Assembly: GCA_028278345.1 (NCBI GenBank)
Contig: JANQEL010000247.1
Span: forward strand, 1-45,184
DNA length: 45,184 nucleotides
Direction: 5' to 3'
Source of the DNA: Myxococcota bacterium
Lineage (GTDB): Bacteria > Myxococcota_A > UBA9160 > UBA4427
Shown here: in pieces, positions 7,955 to 15,514 of the stretch
Numbering within the stretch: position 1 is the first letter of the stretch
How the letters are laid out: each line of letters begins with the position of its first letter
Made by a program: the position numbers and the translations under genes
The notes under the pieces: model-generated
Databases searched by the model: none
Told to the model about the DNA's origin: nothing
What the model saw: only the letters and a program-made list of their open reading frames with translations

Positions 7955-8587
7955 GTGATCACGACACTCGACGGACTGATCGGCGCATTCGCGAATTACA
8001 CGCCCAACATCCACGGCGAAGCCGAGCGAATCCAGGCGGCCGTCGCGTTGATCGTCGCGGAACGCGATGACGACCTCGCCCTGCTCTTCATCGAACGCGC
8101 GCGCCACGAAGGCGATCGCTGGTCGGGGGACATCGCCTTCCCCGGCGGCCGGATCGACCCCGGCGACGCAACCCCCGAAGCCACCGCGATTCGCGAAACC
8201 CGGGAAGAGGTCGCGATCTCCCTCGAAGGCATCGAGCCCATCGCCCGCCTCGACGATCTCGTGGGCTTTCGCGAATCGGTCGTGGTATCGGGCTTCGTCT
8301 TCGCCCTTCCGCACAGCATCGATCCCCGACCCAACTACGAAGTGCGAAGCGCCTTCTGGCTCTCCTTCCGCGAGATCGAATCCGCCGACCGCCACGTCAC
8401 CCGCGGCTTCGACTACCAGGGAAGCGAACTCATCGTCCCCGCGCTGCAGGTCCACGACGAAGGCAACGGCGCCACCACCGGCCACGACCGCGCAGTCCTG
8501 TGGGGCCTTTCCTACCGCTTCCTCGAACTCCTGATGAAGCAGTGCGGCCGACCCATCCCCGGCATGGCCTGGGATCCCGACGTCTAG
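7955..8587 (+). CDS. NUDIX hydrolase, CoA-pyrophosphatase-like
   Basis: This 210-residue NUDIX protein has its box at about residues 64-88, written GGRIDPGDATPEATAIRE then TREEVAI, with the metal-binding REtREE core. The GDIAFPGGRIDPGD lead-in is characteristic of the NudL/CoA pyrophosphatase branch, which cleaves CoA or acyl-CoA to 3',5'-ADP and phosphopantetheine. GTG at 7955 is chosen because GAGAAGG lies just upstream; the open frame further upstream crosses the divergent synthetase and is a shadow. A CoA-hydrolysing role would suit the acyl-CoA genes around it. Confidence 0.88.
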   Translation: MITTLDGLIGAFANYTPNIHGEAERIQAAVALIVAERDDDLALLFIERARHEGDRWSGDIAFPGGRIDPGDATPEATAIRETREEVAISLEGIEPIARLDDLVGFRESVVVSGFVFALPHSIDPRPNYEVRSAFWLSFREIESADRHVTRGFDYQGSELIVPALQVHDEGNGATTGHDRAVLWGLSYRFLELLMKQCGRPIPGMAWDPDV

Positions 8588-8599
8588 CGTGAGTAGTTC

Positions 8600-8628
8600 G
8601 TGCAAGCGCCGATCAACGATCGGTGCAC
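8600..8628. repeat. Bulged hairpin downstream of the NUDIX gene
   Basis: GTGCA plus CCGATC pair with GATCGG plus TGCAC around the loop AAC, with a four-base bulge (AGCG) in the 5' arm. It lies 13 bases after the NUDIX stop. There is no T-tract, so it is at best a weak or Rho-assisted terminator. Confidence 0.35.
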
Positions 8629-8692
8629 GGAACGTACCAACGCATAGGGCTCACTGACGCCGATGACCGCGGCACACGAATCGTCCGCTTTT

Positions 8693-8708
8693 GTGTTTGG
8701 GACAACAC
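8693..8708. repeat. Short inverted repeat upstream of the caspase-like operon
   Basis: GTGTT and AACAC arms are separated by TGGGAC, about 160 bases before the caspase-like gene. It could be a regulator-binding half-site pair. No matching consensus was recognised. Confidence 0.2.
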
Positions 8709-8865
8709 GCCCCGGAGCATTCGTATGCGAGCGCAATCGAGCCCAACAAAGATCGCGCATTCAGTTAGGATGACCCGCTCACCCGAATGCCGATGCTTGA
8801 TCGTCGAGGCATGGCGCGCGGGTCCGAATGTGCCACCCATGTGATGGGCGCCTCGGAGGAAGAAG

Positions 8866-9999
8866 ATGGACCGCCCCCCCGTGCATTCGCCTTTCGACGC
8901 GCAGCGTGGCTCGCGAGTTCGCTCCCGATGGATCCGCCTGCTGATCTGTTGTGCTGCACTCGTAGTCGTGTTGGGCGCATCGCGGGCCCCGACATCGGCC
9001 GAGATCGATGCGCTGATCGCGAGCGCCAATGCCGGCAACGCCGACGCCCAGTACCGACTGGGCTTCAACTACATGGCGGGGCGGGGCGTATCGAAGAGCG
9101 AAAAGAAGGCCATCGAGTGGTTTCGCAAGGCCGCCACACAGGACCATCCTCGCGCGAGAGGTGCGCTCGTCGAACTCGGCCTCATCATCGTGCAGAAGGA
9201 AGACAGGCCGCCGAGAACGACTCCCACCGACGTCCGCGAGCCGACCGTCGTCTCCAGCTCTCTCGACTTCGGGAAATACCACGCCCTCGTGATCGGAAAC
9301 GCGGACTACCGGAGTTTTCCCAAACTCGAAACCGCGACCAACGATGCCGAGGTCGTCGCGAGGATCCTGCGTGACGATTACGGGTTCATGGTGACCACGC
9401 TGATCGATGCGACGTGGACGGATCTGAGCCAGGCCCTTGCAGACTACCGAAGGACGCTCTCCGAGAACGACAACCTCTTGATCTACTACGCGGGCCACGG
9501 ATGGCGTGACGCGGAGACGGCCGAAGCCTACTGGATCCCGATCGATGGCAGGCCCGACAATTCGTTCTCGTGGATTTCGAACGCGAACCTGATCACGACC
9601 CTGCGCGGCATGGATGCGAACCACGTGATCATCGTCGCCGACAGTTGCTTCTCGGGCGCGATTACGCGCGACGTGACCCGCGGCATTCGACTCAACTCCC
9701 CCGAGACGCGGCGCAATTCGTACTACGAGCGTCTGATCTCGCGGCGCTCGCGTACGGCGCTGACGTCCGGTGGGCTCGAGCCTGTGTTGGATACGGGGGC
9801 GAACGGCCATTCGGTCTTCGCGAATGCCTTCATCGCCGCGCTGACGGAGAACGAGGGCGTCGTCCAGGGCTCCGCGATCTTCCATCGAATCGCCGAGGCG
9901 GTCACGCTCGAGGCGGATCAAACCCCCACCTACGGCGACATTCGAAGGACGGGTCACGAACACGGCGACTTCCTCTTCGTTCGCCGACCGAAGCCTTGA
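8866..9999 (+). CDS. Exported Sel1-repeat plus caspase-fold (peptidase C14) protein
   Basis: This 377-residue protein starts with a charged segment and a hydrophobic export or anchor helix (about 22-39, ending near PTSA). One Sel1-like repeat follows at 53-90 (NAGNADAQYRLGFNYMAGRG...KAIEWFRKAA). A caspase-like domain covers about 135-375, with KYHALVIGNADY at its start. The catalytic dyad is intact: His211 in YYAGHG and Cys261 in VADSCFSG. It is therefore probably an active orthocaspase-type peptidase, usually Arg/Lys- or Asp-directed in related families, placed in the periplasm. ATG 8866 has GGAGGAAGAA upstream. The next two exported proteins follow at 14 and 15 bases, which suggests one transcript. 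Targets are unknown. Confidence 0.87.
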   Translation: MDRPPVHSPFDAQRGSRVRSRWIRLLICCAALVVVLGASRAPTSAEIDALIASANAGNADAQYRLGFNYMAGRGVSKSEKKAIEWFRKAATQDHPRARGALVELGLIIVQKEDRPPRTTPTDVREPTVVSSSLDFGKYHALVIGNADYRSFPKLETATNDAEVVARILRDDYGFMVTTLIDATWTDLSQALADYRRTLSENDNLLIYYAGHGWRDAETAEAYWIPIDGRPDNSFSWISNANLITTLRGMDANHVIIVADSCFSGAITRDVTRGIRLNSPETRRNSYYERLISRRSRTALTSGGLEPVLDTGANGHSVFANAFIAALTENEGVVQGSAIFHRIAEAVTLEADQTPTYGDIRRTGHEHGDFLFVRRPKP

Positions 10000-10013
10000 T
10001 ACGGGAGCGTTGA

Positions 10014-10946
10014 ATGAATCTCTGGAACTTCGCACTTCGCTGCGCGGTTGTTGGCGTGCTCCTCTTCTTCGGTGCGCTGGGTGTGGCGTCGGCTGGCGAC
10101 ATCACCGTCGTGACGATGCGAGAGGGCGAACCCGTTGCAGGGATCGAGGTCGAGGCAGTGAGCGCGATGTCTGGCGCCGCGATCCGGAGCGGTCGAACCG
10201 GAAGCGACGGCACGATTCGATTCGAAGGTCTCGAAGAAGGTTCGTCCTACCAGGTGCAGACGAAGAGTGGGATGGTCTTCAGTGAATCCGTCGAGGTCGG
10301 CAGCACGGTCGAACTCGAGCTTGGGGCGATTGGTTGGTATCTGGCGGGCGTCGTGGGGTTCACGGTGGGCTCGTCGAGCGCAACGTTCACCAGCGACGCC
10401 GGCCTCGACTCCGACGAAGCCGGCGCGGGTGGCGGGCCGGAGTTCGGGTTGATCGTGTTCGCTCCCAAGAGCGATCTCCTATTCGCCACCGCCCGCCCAT
10501 TCCTCGAGACCAGGGCGATCGTATCGGTGCTGCAGCCGGAAGGTTTCGAGGACGACCTCGGTGGCGAGGCCAACGTGGGAGACATCGTTCGCTGGACGAT
10601 CGGCGGTGGTGTTTCGATCCCGGTCGAGATCGCGTCGAAAGAAGTCCTGATCGAGCCGTCGGTCCACTATGCGTTGACGCTTTCCGAACTCTCGAGCGAG
10701 CCGGATGGCTTCGACGAACGGACCAAGAAGTTCGAGAGCCATGCAATCGACATTGGCCTCGGTGCGTCGATCCCGGTCGGCATGGCAGGCCCCGTTGGCC
10801 TGAGCGTCGATGCCGGCCTCATCGGCCACTTCCCCGTGGCCGGCTCGGCGAAGATCCTCTCCGACCTCGAAGGCGAACCCGGGATCGACGTCGCCGGCCG
10901 AATCGCACTCCGGGGCAGCTTCGAACAGCTGTTCGGCACACGCTGA
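10014..10946 (+). CDS. Exported beta-rich protein of unknown function
   Basis: This 310-residue protein has a clear Sec signal peptide ending at about residue 27 (ASAGD). A small beta-sandwich at about 28-100 resembles a carboxypeptidase-regulatory/transthyretin-like fold: GEPVAGIEVEAV, then RTGSDGTIRFEGL, then YQVQT. The remainder alternates hydrophobic and polar residues with many Gly (about 105-310), like an outer-membrane beta-barrel. The last residues are not the classical aromatic C-terminus. The start is supported by GGGAG. It lies between the caspase-like protease and a PKD lipoprotein, so it may act with either at the outer membrane. I do not recognise a named family for the barrel-like part. 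Confidence 0.75.
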   Translation: MNLWNFALRCAVVGVLLFFGALGVASAGDITVVTMREGEPVAGIEVEAVSAMSGAAIRSGRTGSDGTIRFEGLEEGSSYQVQTKSGMVFSESVEVGSTVELELGAIGWYLAGVVGFTVGSSSATFTSDAGLDSDEAGAGGGPEFGLIVFAPKSDLLFATARPFLETRAIVSVLQPEGFEDDLGGEANVGDIVRWTIGGGVSIPVEIASKEVLIEPSVHYALTLSELSSEPDGFDERTKKFESHAIDIGLGASIPVGMAGPVGLSVDAGLIGHFPVAGSAKILSDLEGEPGIDVAGRIALRGSFEQLFGTR

Positions 10947-10961
10947 GAAGGAGCAGAACCG

Positions 10962-11879
10962 ATGATGAATGATCAGCGCACGACGATCGGCGAATCTGCA
11001 CGCCCACGAGTTCGAAGTCTGCGTTCCCTCCGCTCGACCGCCGCATTGGGGCTCCTCGCGATCGGCTTCCTGGCCTGCCCCGACCCGGACAACAGCGGTT
11101 CGGTTCCGCCGTTCGCGGCGTTCTCGGTGAATCAGGTACCCGGAACCCAGACCGTCGTTTTCGAAGCAGACGCCGACGACGCGGAGTACGAATTCGAATG
11201 GGACTGGGGTGACGGGAATACCGATCCGCCGCCTGCTGGCGACACGCTCGTCCACACCTTCTGTGAGCCTGGAGACTACGAAGTCGAGCTCACCGTTTCC
11301 GGTCCACTTGGTGATGCCTCCCACACGAAGACTGTGACTGTTGACGCGGCTCTAGGATCTTCGGGCGATGCCTGCGACCGGGGCGAAGTAGAAGTCTGGT
11401 ACGACTCGAGAATGACGGCGTGCAATGGAATGCAGGCCGACGCTGTGTTCACCAAGTTCGATTCCGCTTCGATGGGTGCGGACGAGGACATCCAGTTCGA
11501 TGAAGTCGTCGACCGCACGCTCTCCCCGTGCAATTGCTTCGGGGTGAAGCTGGTCGATCCGCTTGATTCGGCGGACAGGTTCGATTTTCCAGTTCGGATT
11601 GTTCACGTGGATGAGAACGGATCGAGATCGGAGCTCTGCGAAGAAGGCGAGCCGTTGGGCCTCGGCTTCGTGGGTGCGGACGGGAAGGCGGGTCACCCAG
11701 ATCAGTTCGCGTGCGACACGGGTGGGAACGACGACCACTACAACTCGGATGGGATCCACACAATCACGATCTCCCCGATCGAGTCGCCCGATGTAGTAGG
11801 TGGCGGATACTCTCCCGAGGAATGCGATGAGGCCAGGCCCACCGGCCCCAGCTTCATTCGTCAGTTCAAGATCGAGTAG
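10962..11879 (+). CDS. PKD-domain lipoprotein
   Basis: This 305-residue predicted lipoprotein has a long basic N-terminus, a hydrophobic stretch and a lipobox ending IGFLAC (Cys39). A PKD-type beta-sandwich lies at about 48-126, recognised from the FEWDWGDGN and HTFCEPGDYEVELTV signatures. The C-terminal half is Cys-rich (CNGM, SPCNCFG, CEEG, FACDTG) and acidic; I do not recognise it. Such domains usually mediate protein or glycan contacts at the cell surface. AAGGAG lies upstream of tandem ATGs. It is the last gene of the caspase cluster and converges with the Lys-rich protein gene 12 bases away. Confidence 0.78.
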   Translation: MMNDQRTTIGESARPRVRSLRSLRSTAALGLLAIGFLACPDPDNSGSVPPFAAFSVNQVPGTQTVVFEADADDAEYEFEWDWGDGNTDPPPAGDTLVHTFCEPGDYEVELTVSGPLGDASHTKTVTVDAALGSSGDACDRGEVEVWYDSRMTACNGMQADAVFTKFDSASMGADEDIQFDEVVDRTLSPCNCFGVKLVDPLDSADRFDFPVRIVHVDENGSRSELCEEGEPLGLGFVGADGKAGHPDQFACDTGGNDDHYNSDGIHTITISPIESPDVVGGGYSPEECDEARPTGPSFIRQFKIE

Positions 11880-11891
11880 AGCCGGTTCGCC

Positions 11892-13664
11892 CTAGCGCCG
11901 AGCGAAGAACTTGTTCGTGGAGCGCTTGCTCTTGTTCTTGCCGGACTTCTTGCTCGATTTGCGCTTCTTCGAGCTGGTCTTCTTGTTGTAGGCCTTTGCG
12001 CTCTTCTTGCTGCGGGTCTTTTTGCTGAAGCGGGAGGACTTCTTCTTCGAGCCTCGCTTCTTCGACTTCGTGAACTTCTTCGACTTGCGGTCGTTGCTCG
12101 GCCGCGCCTTCTTCGAGGTCTTCTTGGACGACTTTCGCTTACTCGTCGTCAGGTGGTTGTACTTCTTCTCCTTTTTCGGACTCCAGCGCGCCAGCTTCTT
12201 CTTTGACGCCTTGTCGCGTGAGCGACGTGAGTCGCGCTGCTTCGCCGAGGTGCGTTTGCGGTCGCGCTTCGTGCCGTCCCGCACCCACTTCTGATTCGAG
12301 CCGCGACGCTTCCGGTCGCTGCGTCGCACTTCGTGCGAGTCGTACTTTCGCTTCGTGCCGTGCCGGAAGAACTTGTTGACCTTTCTCTCGTCATACCGGT
12401 GTCTTCGTTCGTATCGCGTGTGATGACGATCGCGACGGTCGCCACGCACGTCGTGGTGTCCGTAGTAGCCACCGCGTGTCGAGTGCCGCTTGCGGTGGTG
12501 GTACTTGTGGCGCTTCTTGTGGTGGAAGCGGTGCTTGTAGTCGCGGTGCAGGTGATGGCGTGAGCCATAGCGCGACCAATGGCGATGGAGGTGGCGATAG
12601 TGGTGGTGGTGTCGATGCGGCCGCCGGTAGTGCCAGTAGGAGAAGACCGGCGACGGCAGGCTGTGGATGACGAGTCCACCGCCCAGCGAAACGTGGAAGC
12701 CCCAATGCGTGTGGTGGGGATACCAGTGCCAACCCACGCGCCAGTGGGGAGGACCGAACCACCAGGGATAGGGGTGGTGGTAGTAGTGGTGGACCTCGGT
12801 GCGGCGTTCGGCGTAGTAGTCGGGGTCGTCGTAACCCTCGTCCTCGGCGAAGCGTTCGGCGGAGTCGCGTAGCTCGCGCTCGGCCTCGGGGTCGTTCTCG
12901 ATGGTGTCGCGCCACTCGTCGAGTTCTCGTTCGCGCCTGGCACTCGCGAGTTCGTGTTCTCGATCGAGAATCGTGCGCGCGTTCCAGGCGTCGTCGCGAA
13001 CCAGATTGGCGATGCGCTCGGTCACCTCGGGTTCGCGCAACATGGCCGAGAGCAGGTCGGGGCGTTCGATCAACGCCTCGAAGCTCGCCTGGGTAGAAAG
13101 GGGGAGCGTGGTGAGGGTGATGCGATTTTCGCGCTCGGCTTCCTCGCGGATCGTCGCGATGTCGCTCACCAGCGAGAAGTGATGCAGCGCGAGTCCTCGC
13201 GCGATCTCCTGGATGCGTTCGGGGTAGCCTTCGACGAGGTGGTCGATGGCGCCGCGGGTCGGGCGACCGCCGAGCACGATCGCATCGATGAGTTCGGGAT
13301 AGCGGGAGAGTTCCCAGACGTCCTGCTGGGTTCCCCGCGATTCCCCTTCGAGCCGCTTGCGAAAGGCCGTGCTCGATCGTTCCTGAATTGCGGCGAGGCT
13401 CGCGAGTGCGTTCGGATGCAGCGAGGCGTCGAGGATGGCGTCGCGCAGGCTTTCGTCGGCGAGGGCCAGGGTGGTGAGGGCCTCGTCTTCTTCCTCACTG
13501 AGGCCGGCACGTAGCCGGTCGACGTCGCGATCGACGGTGTCCTGCACGGCGAACGCCGGGCCGGCGAGACCACTCGTCGCGAGCACCGCGAGGGCGAGGG
13601 TGAGGGATGCGATGCGCGCGCGTCCCCTGCGCGCGTGCAGACGGAAAACGCGAAGCGAAGTCAT
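11892..13664 (-). CDS. Exported His/Tyr-rich protein with Lys/Ser-rich basic tail
   Basis: This 590-residue protein begins with an Arg-rich n-region and a signal peptide cut near residue 37 (GPAFAVQD). An acidic helical region (about 38-275) has repeated R-Y-P-E-L and R-P-D-L-L motifs. A strongly His/Tyr/Trp/Arg-rich segment follows (about 285-430), with tracts such as HHYYHHPYPWW and RRPHRHHHHYRHLHRHW. The tail of about 160 residues is mainly Lys, Arg and Ser, with SKK and KSSKK repeats. The His tract could bind Zn, Cu, Ni or Fe; the tail could bind acidic polymers such as DNA or exopolysaccharide. The start ATG 13664 has a strong GGAGGAG. It is divergent from the Ton/Tol-like operon. No named family is claimed. 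Confidence 0.8.
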   Translation of the reverse strand: MTSLRVFRLHARRGRARIASLTLALAVLATSGLAGPAFAVQDTVDRDVDRLRAGLSEEEDEALTTLALADESLRDAILDASLHPNALASLAAIQERSSTAFRKRLEGESRGTQQDVWELSRYPELIDAIVLGGRPTRGAIDHLVEGYPERIQEIARGLALHHFSLVSDIATIREEAERENRITLTTLPLSTQASFEALIERPDLLSAMLREPEVTERIANLVRDDAWNARTILDREHELASARRERELDEWRDTIENDPEAERELRDSAERFAEDEGYDDPDYYAERRTEVHHYYHHPYPWWFGPPHWRVGWHWYPHHTHWGFHVSLGGGLVIHSLPSPVFSYWHYRRPHRHHHHYRHLHRHWSRYGSRHHLHRDYKHRFHHKKRHKYHHRKRHSTRGGYYGHHDVRGDRRDRHHTRYERRHRYDERKVNKFFRHGTKRKYDSHEVRRSDRKRRGSNQKWVRDGTKRDRKRTSAKQRDSRRSRDKASKKKLARWSPKKEKKYNHLTTSKRKSSKKTSKKARPSNDRKSKKFTKSKKRGSKKKSSRFSKKTRSKKSAKAYNKKTSSKKRKSSKKSGKNKSKRSTNKFFARR

Positions 13665-13740
13665 CGCCAACTCCTCCGGCGCCGACTCGCGAGCGGGGTG
13701 CGGTCGGGCCACAGCCTTGGGACGAGCCGGGCCTCCGGGA

Positions 13741-13764
13741 GATTCGCCCGGTGTCGGGCGAATC
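13741..13764. repeat. Perfect 10-bp inverted repeat in divergent promoter region
   Basis: GATTCGCCCG and CGGGCGAATC flank the loop GTGT. It lies in the 255-base region between the Lys-rich protein gene and the Ton/Tol-like operon, about 77 bases from the former and 155 from the latter. No T-tract follows on either side. It may be an operator for both operons or an RNA hairpin in the leader of one of them. Confidence 0.5.
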
Positions 13765-13919
13765 CCGGGTTCGCCGGGTCCCTCCCCAGGGCCTTCTCAT
13801 CGGATTTCTCGCGAGTTGCACATCTTTGAGGGTTTCTTGCCTGTCTCTGATGCCTTTTTGCACCGCTTTTGCGTGCGAACTGCTCAAGAGTGAAGCCGCC
13901 TGCGCCGCAGAGATGGGAC

Positions 13920-14444
13920 ATGTCCGCAAACTCCGGAAACGCCCCGGCGTGGCTTTTCTCGTTTCTCGACCTCGCCTTCCTGATCTTGATCGCGGTGCTT
14001 CTCACCGCCGATAGCGAGCCCGAGGCCGCGCCCGACCTCGCCGCCATCGCGCTGCCCGAGATCCAGCGATCGAGCACCCAGAACCTCGCGCTCGACCCGG
14101 CCGAGCCCTGGCAGCTGCGGGTGCATCCGCGGGCGGGTGAGACGAGCGAGGCGCCGTTCGTCGTCTCGCGCGTCACCGCCCCGGCCGGCGACGCGACTGA
14201 AGCCGCCGAACCCGAAGACATCCACGTCGATCGCGATGAGCTCGGATCGCTCCTGCGCGTGCTGGCCGGCAACGGAGCGAGCAAGCCCTTCATCGCGCCC
14301 CATCGTGACTCGCGCTCGGAAGACTTCCTCACCGCCCTGGGCTTCGTGCAGGAGTTCTGGCCCGAGCAGCACATGGCCGCTGTGTTCCCGCGCACTCCAA
14401 CCCCGGCGGTTTCCGCTGCACCCGGAGGCGTCGTCGCGCAGTGA
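13920..14444 (+). CDS. ExbD/TolR-like protein
   Basis: This 174-residue protein has a short cytoplasmic start, one membrane helix (about 11-30) and a periplasmic remainder. The helix FSFLDLAFLILIAVLL places an Asp (residue 17) where ExbD and TolR carry the essential proton-carrying Asp. The periplasmic part is longer and more varied than in ExbD. It contains DELGSLLRVLAGNG, which may match the helix of the ExbD fold. It is the first gene of a five-gene operon whose last gene encodes the MotA/TolQ/ExbB partner. ATG 13920 is chosen for helix topology; the ribosome site is weak. Its TGA overlaps the next gene's GTG (GTGA). Confidence 0.72.
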   Translation: MSANSGNAPAWLFSFLDLAFLILIAVLLTADSEPEAAPDLAAIALPEIQRSSTQNLALDPAEPWQLRVHPRAGETSEAPFVVSRVTAPAGDATEAAEPEDIHVDRDELGSLLRVLAGNGASKPFIAPHRDSRSEDFLTALGFVQEFWPEQHMAAVFPRTPTPAVSAAPGGVVAQ

Positions 14445-15514
14445 GTTCGAGCGCGTTGCGAAACCGGTTGCGCGGCGCCTATGGGCGCGGCGTGGCGCGA
14501 GTGCCCGTGAAGGTGCCGCGCTCGGGGCTCGAGATGGTGCCCCTGCGTCCTTCGCGCGAGATCGTGGCCGCGATCTCGCCGCTCTACATCGCGGCGGCGA
14601 TCCCGCTCTCGCTCTTGTTCCTGCTCTCGGTGCTCGTCGTCTACACCGAAGCACCCACGCCGGGTGCCGTGGTGGTCGCCGAGTTCGAGCCGCTGCCCGG
14701 TTCGGTCGAGCCCGAGGAAGTCGCGGCTGCGAAACCGGAACCGCTTCCCAGCCCCATCGAGAAGACCGCACCCGAACCCGCGCCGGAAGCGATCGCTTCG
14801 GCTCCCTCTCCGCCGCCGAGCGCCCGGCCGATCGAAATCGAGATCGACGCCGTCGATCCCTTCTCGAAGCCGCTTCCCTCGCGCGCACCCGCGACCCGCG
14901 TTGCCGCCGTGCGCGTGCCGGAAAGGAAGAACGGCCTAGCCGCGAACGACATGACGGTCGAAGCCGGCGACTCCTTCGATCTCGTGCGCGCCGCCACGAC
15001 CGAACTCCCGCGCTCGAATGCATCACTCCCGGCCGTCTCGATGGCGGGGCCCGTCGAACGACCCGACGTCGAAGTCGGCGAAGCCGGCGCGCCCTCTCAC
15101 TTCGGCGCGTCGCTCGAACCCGCAGCGGCACCCGCCGTCGCCGCGCTCCCCGAAGCGGGAGAGAGCGAACGCGGCGGTCTCGGCTTCACGCCGGTCGCGC
15201 GCGAAAGCAGCGGTGGGGGTGGCGGTGGTGGTGCGATCGCGGGTGTGCCCCTCGAGGCGCTCGCGCCTTGCGAATCCCTTGCTCGCGAAGACGAACTCAA
15301 ACAGACGCTGCTTCGTGCGGTGCGAGCGGGAACCCAATGCGAAGGCCGGGACGGCCACTACCGCTTCATCGAAACCCGCAACGTCAACGCTTTCTCGATG
15401 GGCGTGCTCGAACGCGACGCACGCACCCTCGGCAATCGATGTGAAGAGCTGGAACGCGCGATCTCGTGCGTGGAAACCCAGCGCAATTGGCACGATGGGA
15501 GAGTCGAACCATGA
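14441..15514 (+). CDS. TonB-like single-span, Pro-rich periplasmic linker protein
   Basis: This 357-residue protein has a basic cytoplasmic start of about 45 residues and one membrane helix (46-68). A long Pro/Ala/Glu-rich stretch (about 72-165) follows, then a low-complexity Gly run near 250. The C-terminal domain of about 90 residues has four Cys (APCESL, GTQCEG, NRCEEL, ISCVET). The layout is that of TonB or TolA: a cytoplasmic-membrane anchor with an extended periplasm-spanning arm. The C-terminal domain lacks the TonB YP motif and is not recognised. GTG 14441 overlaps the upstream stop by four bases, and its TGA overlaps the next ATG (ATGA). It probably couples the ion channel to the exported helical protein. 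Confidence 0.75.
   Translation: MSSSALRNRLRGAYGRGVARVPVKVPRSGLEMVPLRPSREIVAAISPLYIAAAIPLSLLFLLSVLVVYTEAPTPGAVVVAEFEPLPGSVEPEEVAAAKPEPLPSPIEKTAPEPAPEAIASAPSPPPSARPIEIEIDAVDPFSKPLPSRAPATRVAAVRVPERKNGLAANDMTVEAGDSFDLVRAATTELPRSNASLPAVSMAGPVERPDVEVGEAGAPSHFGASLEPAAAPAVAALPEAGESERGGLGFTPVARESSGGGGGGGAIAGVPLEALAPCESLAREDELKQTLLRAVRAGTQCEGRDGHYRFIETRNVNAFSMGVLERDARTLGNRCEELERAISCVETQRNWHDGRVEP

Noticed and set aside
8613..9068. A 151-residue minus-strand frame with a hydrophobic start
   Set aside because: It overlaps the start of the caspase-like gene, has no ribosome site and no homology.
14441..15514. Naming this gene tonB
   Set aside because: The arm layout fits, but the TonB C-terminal domain and YP motif are absent and no receptor is nearby, so only TonB-like is supported.
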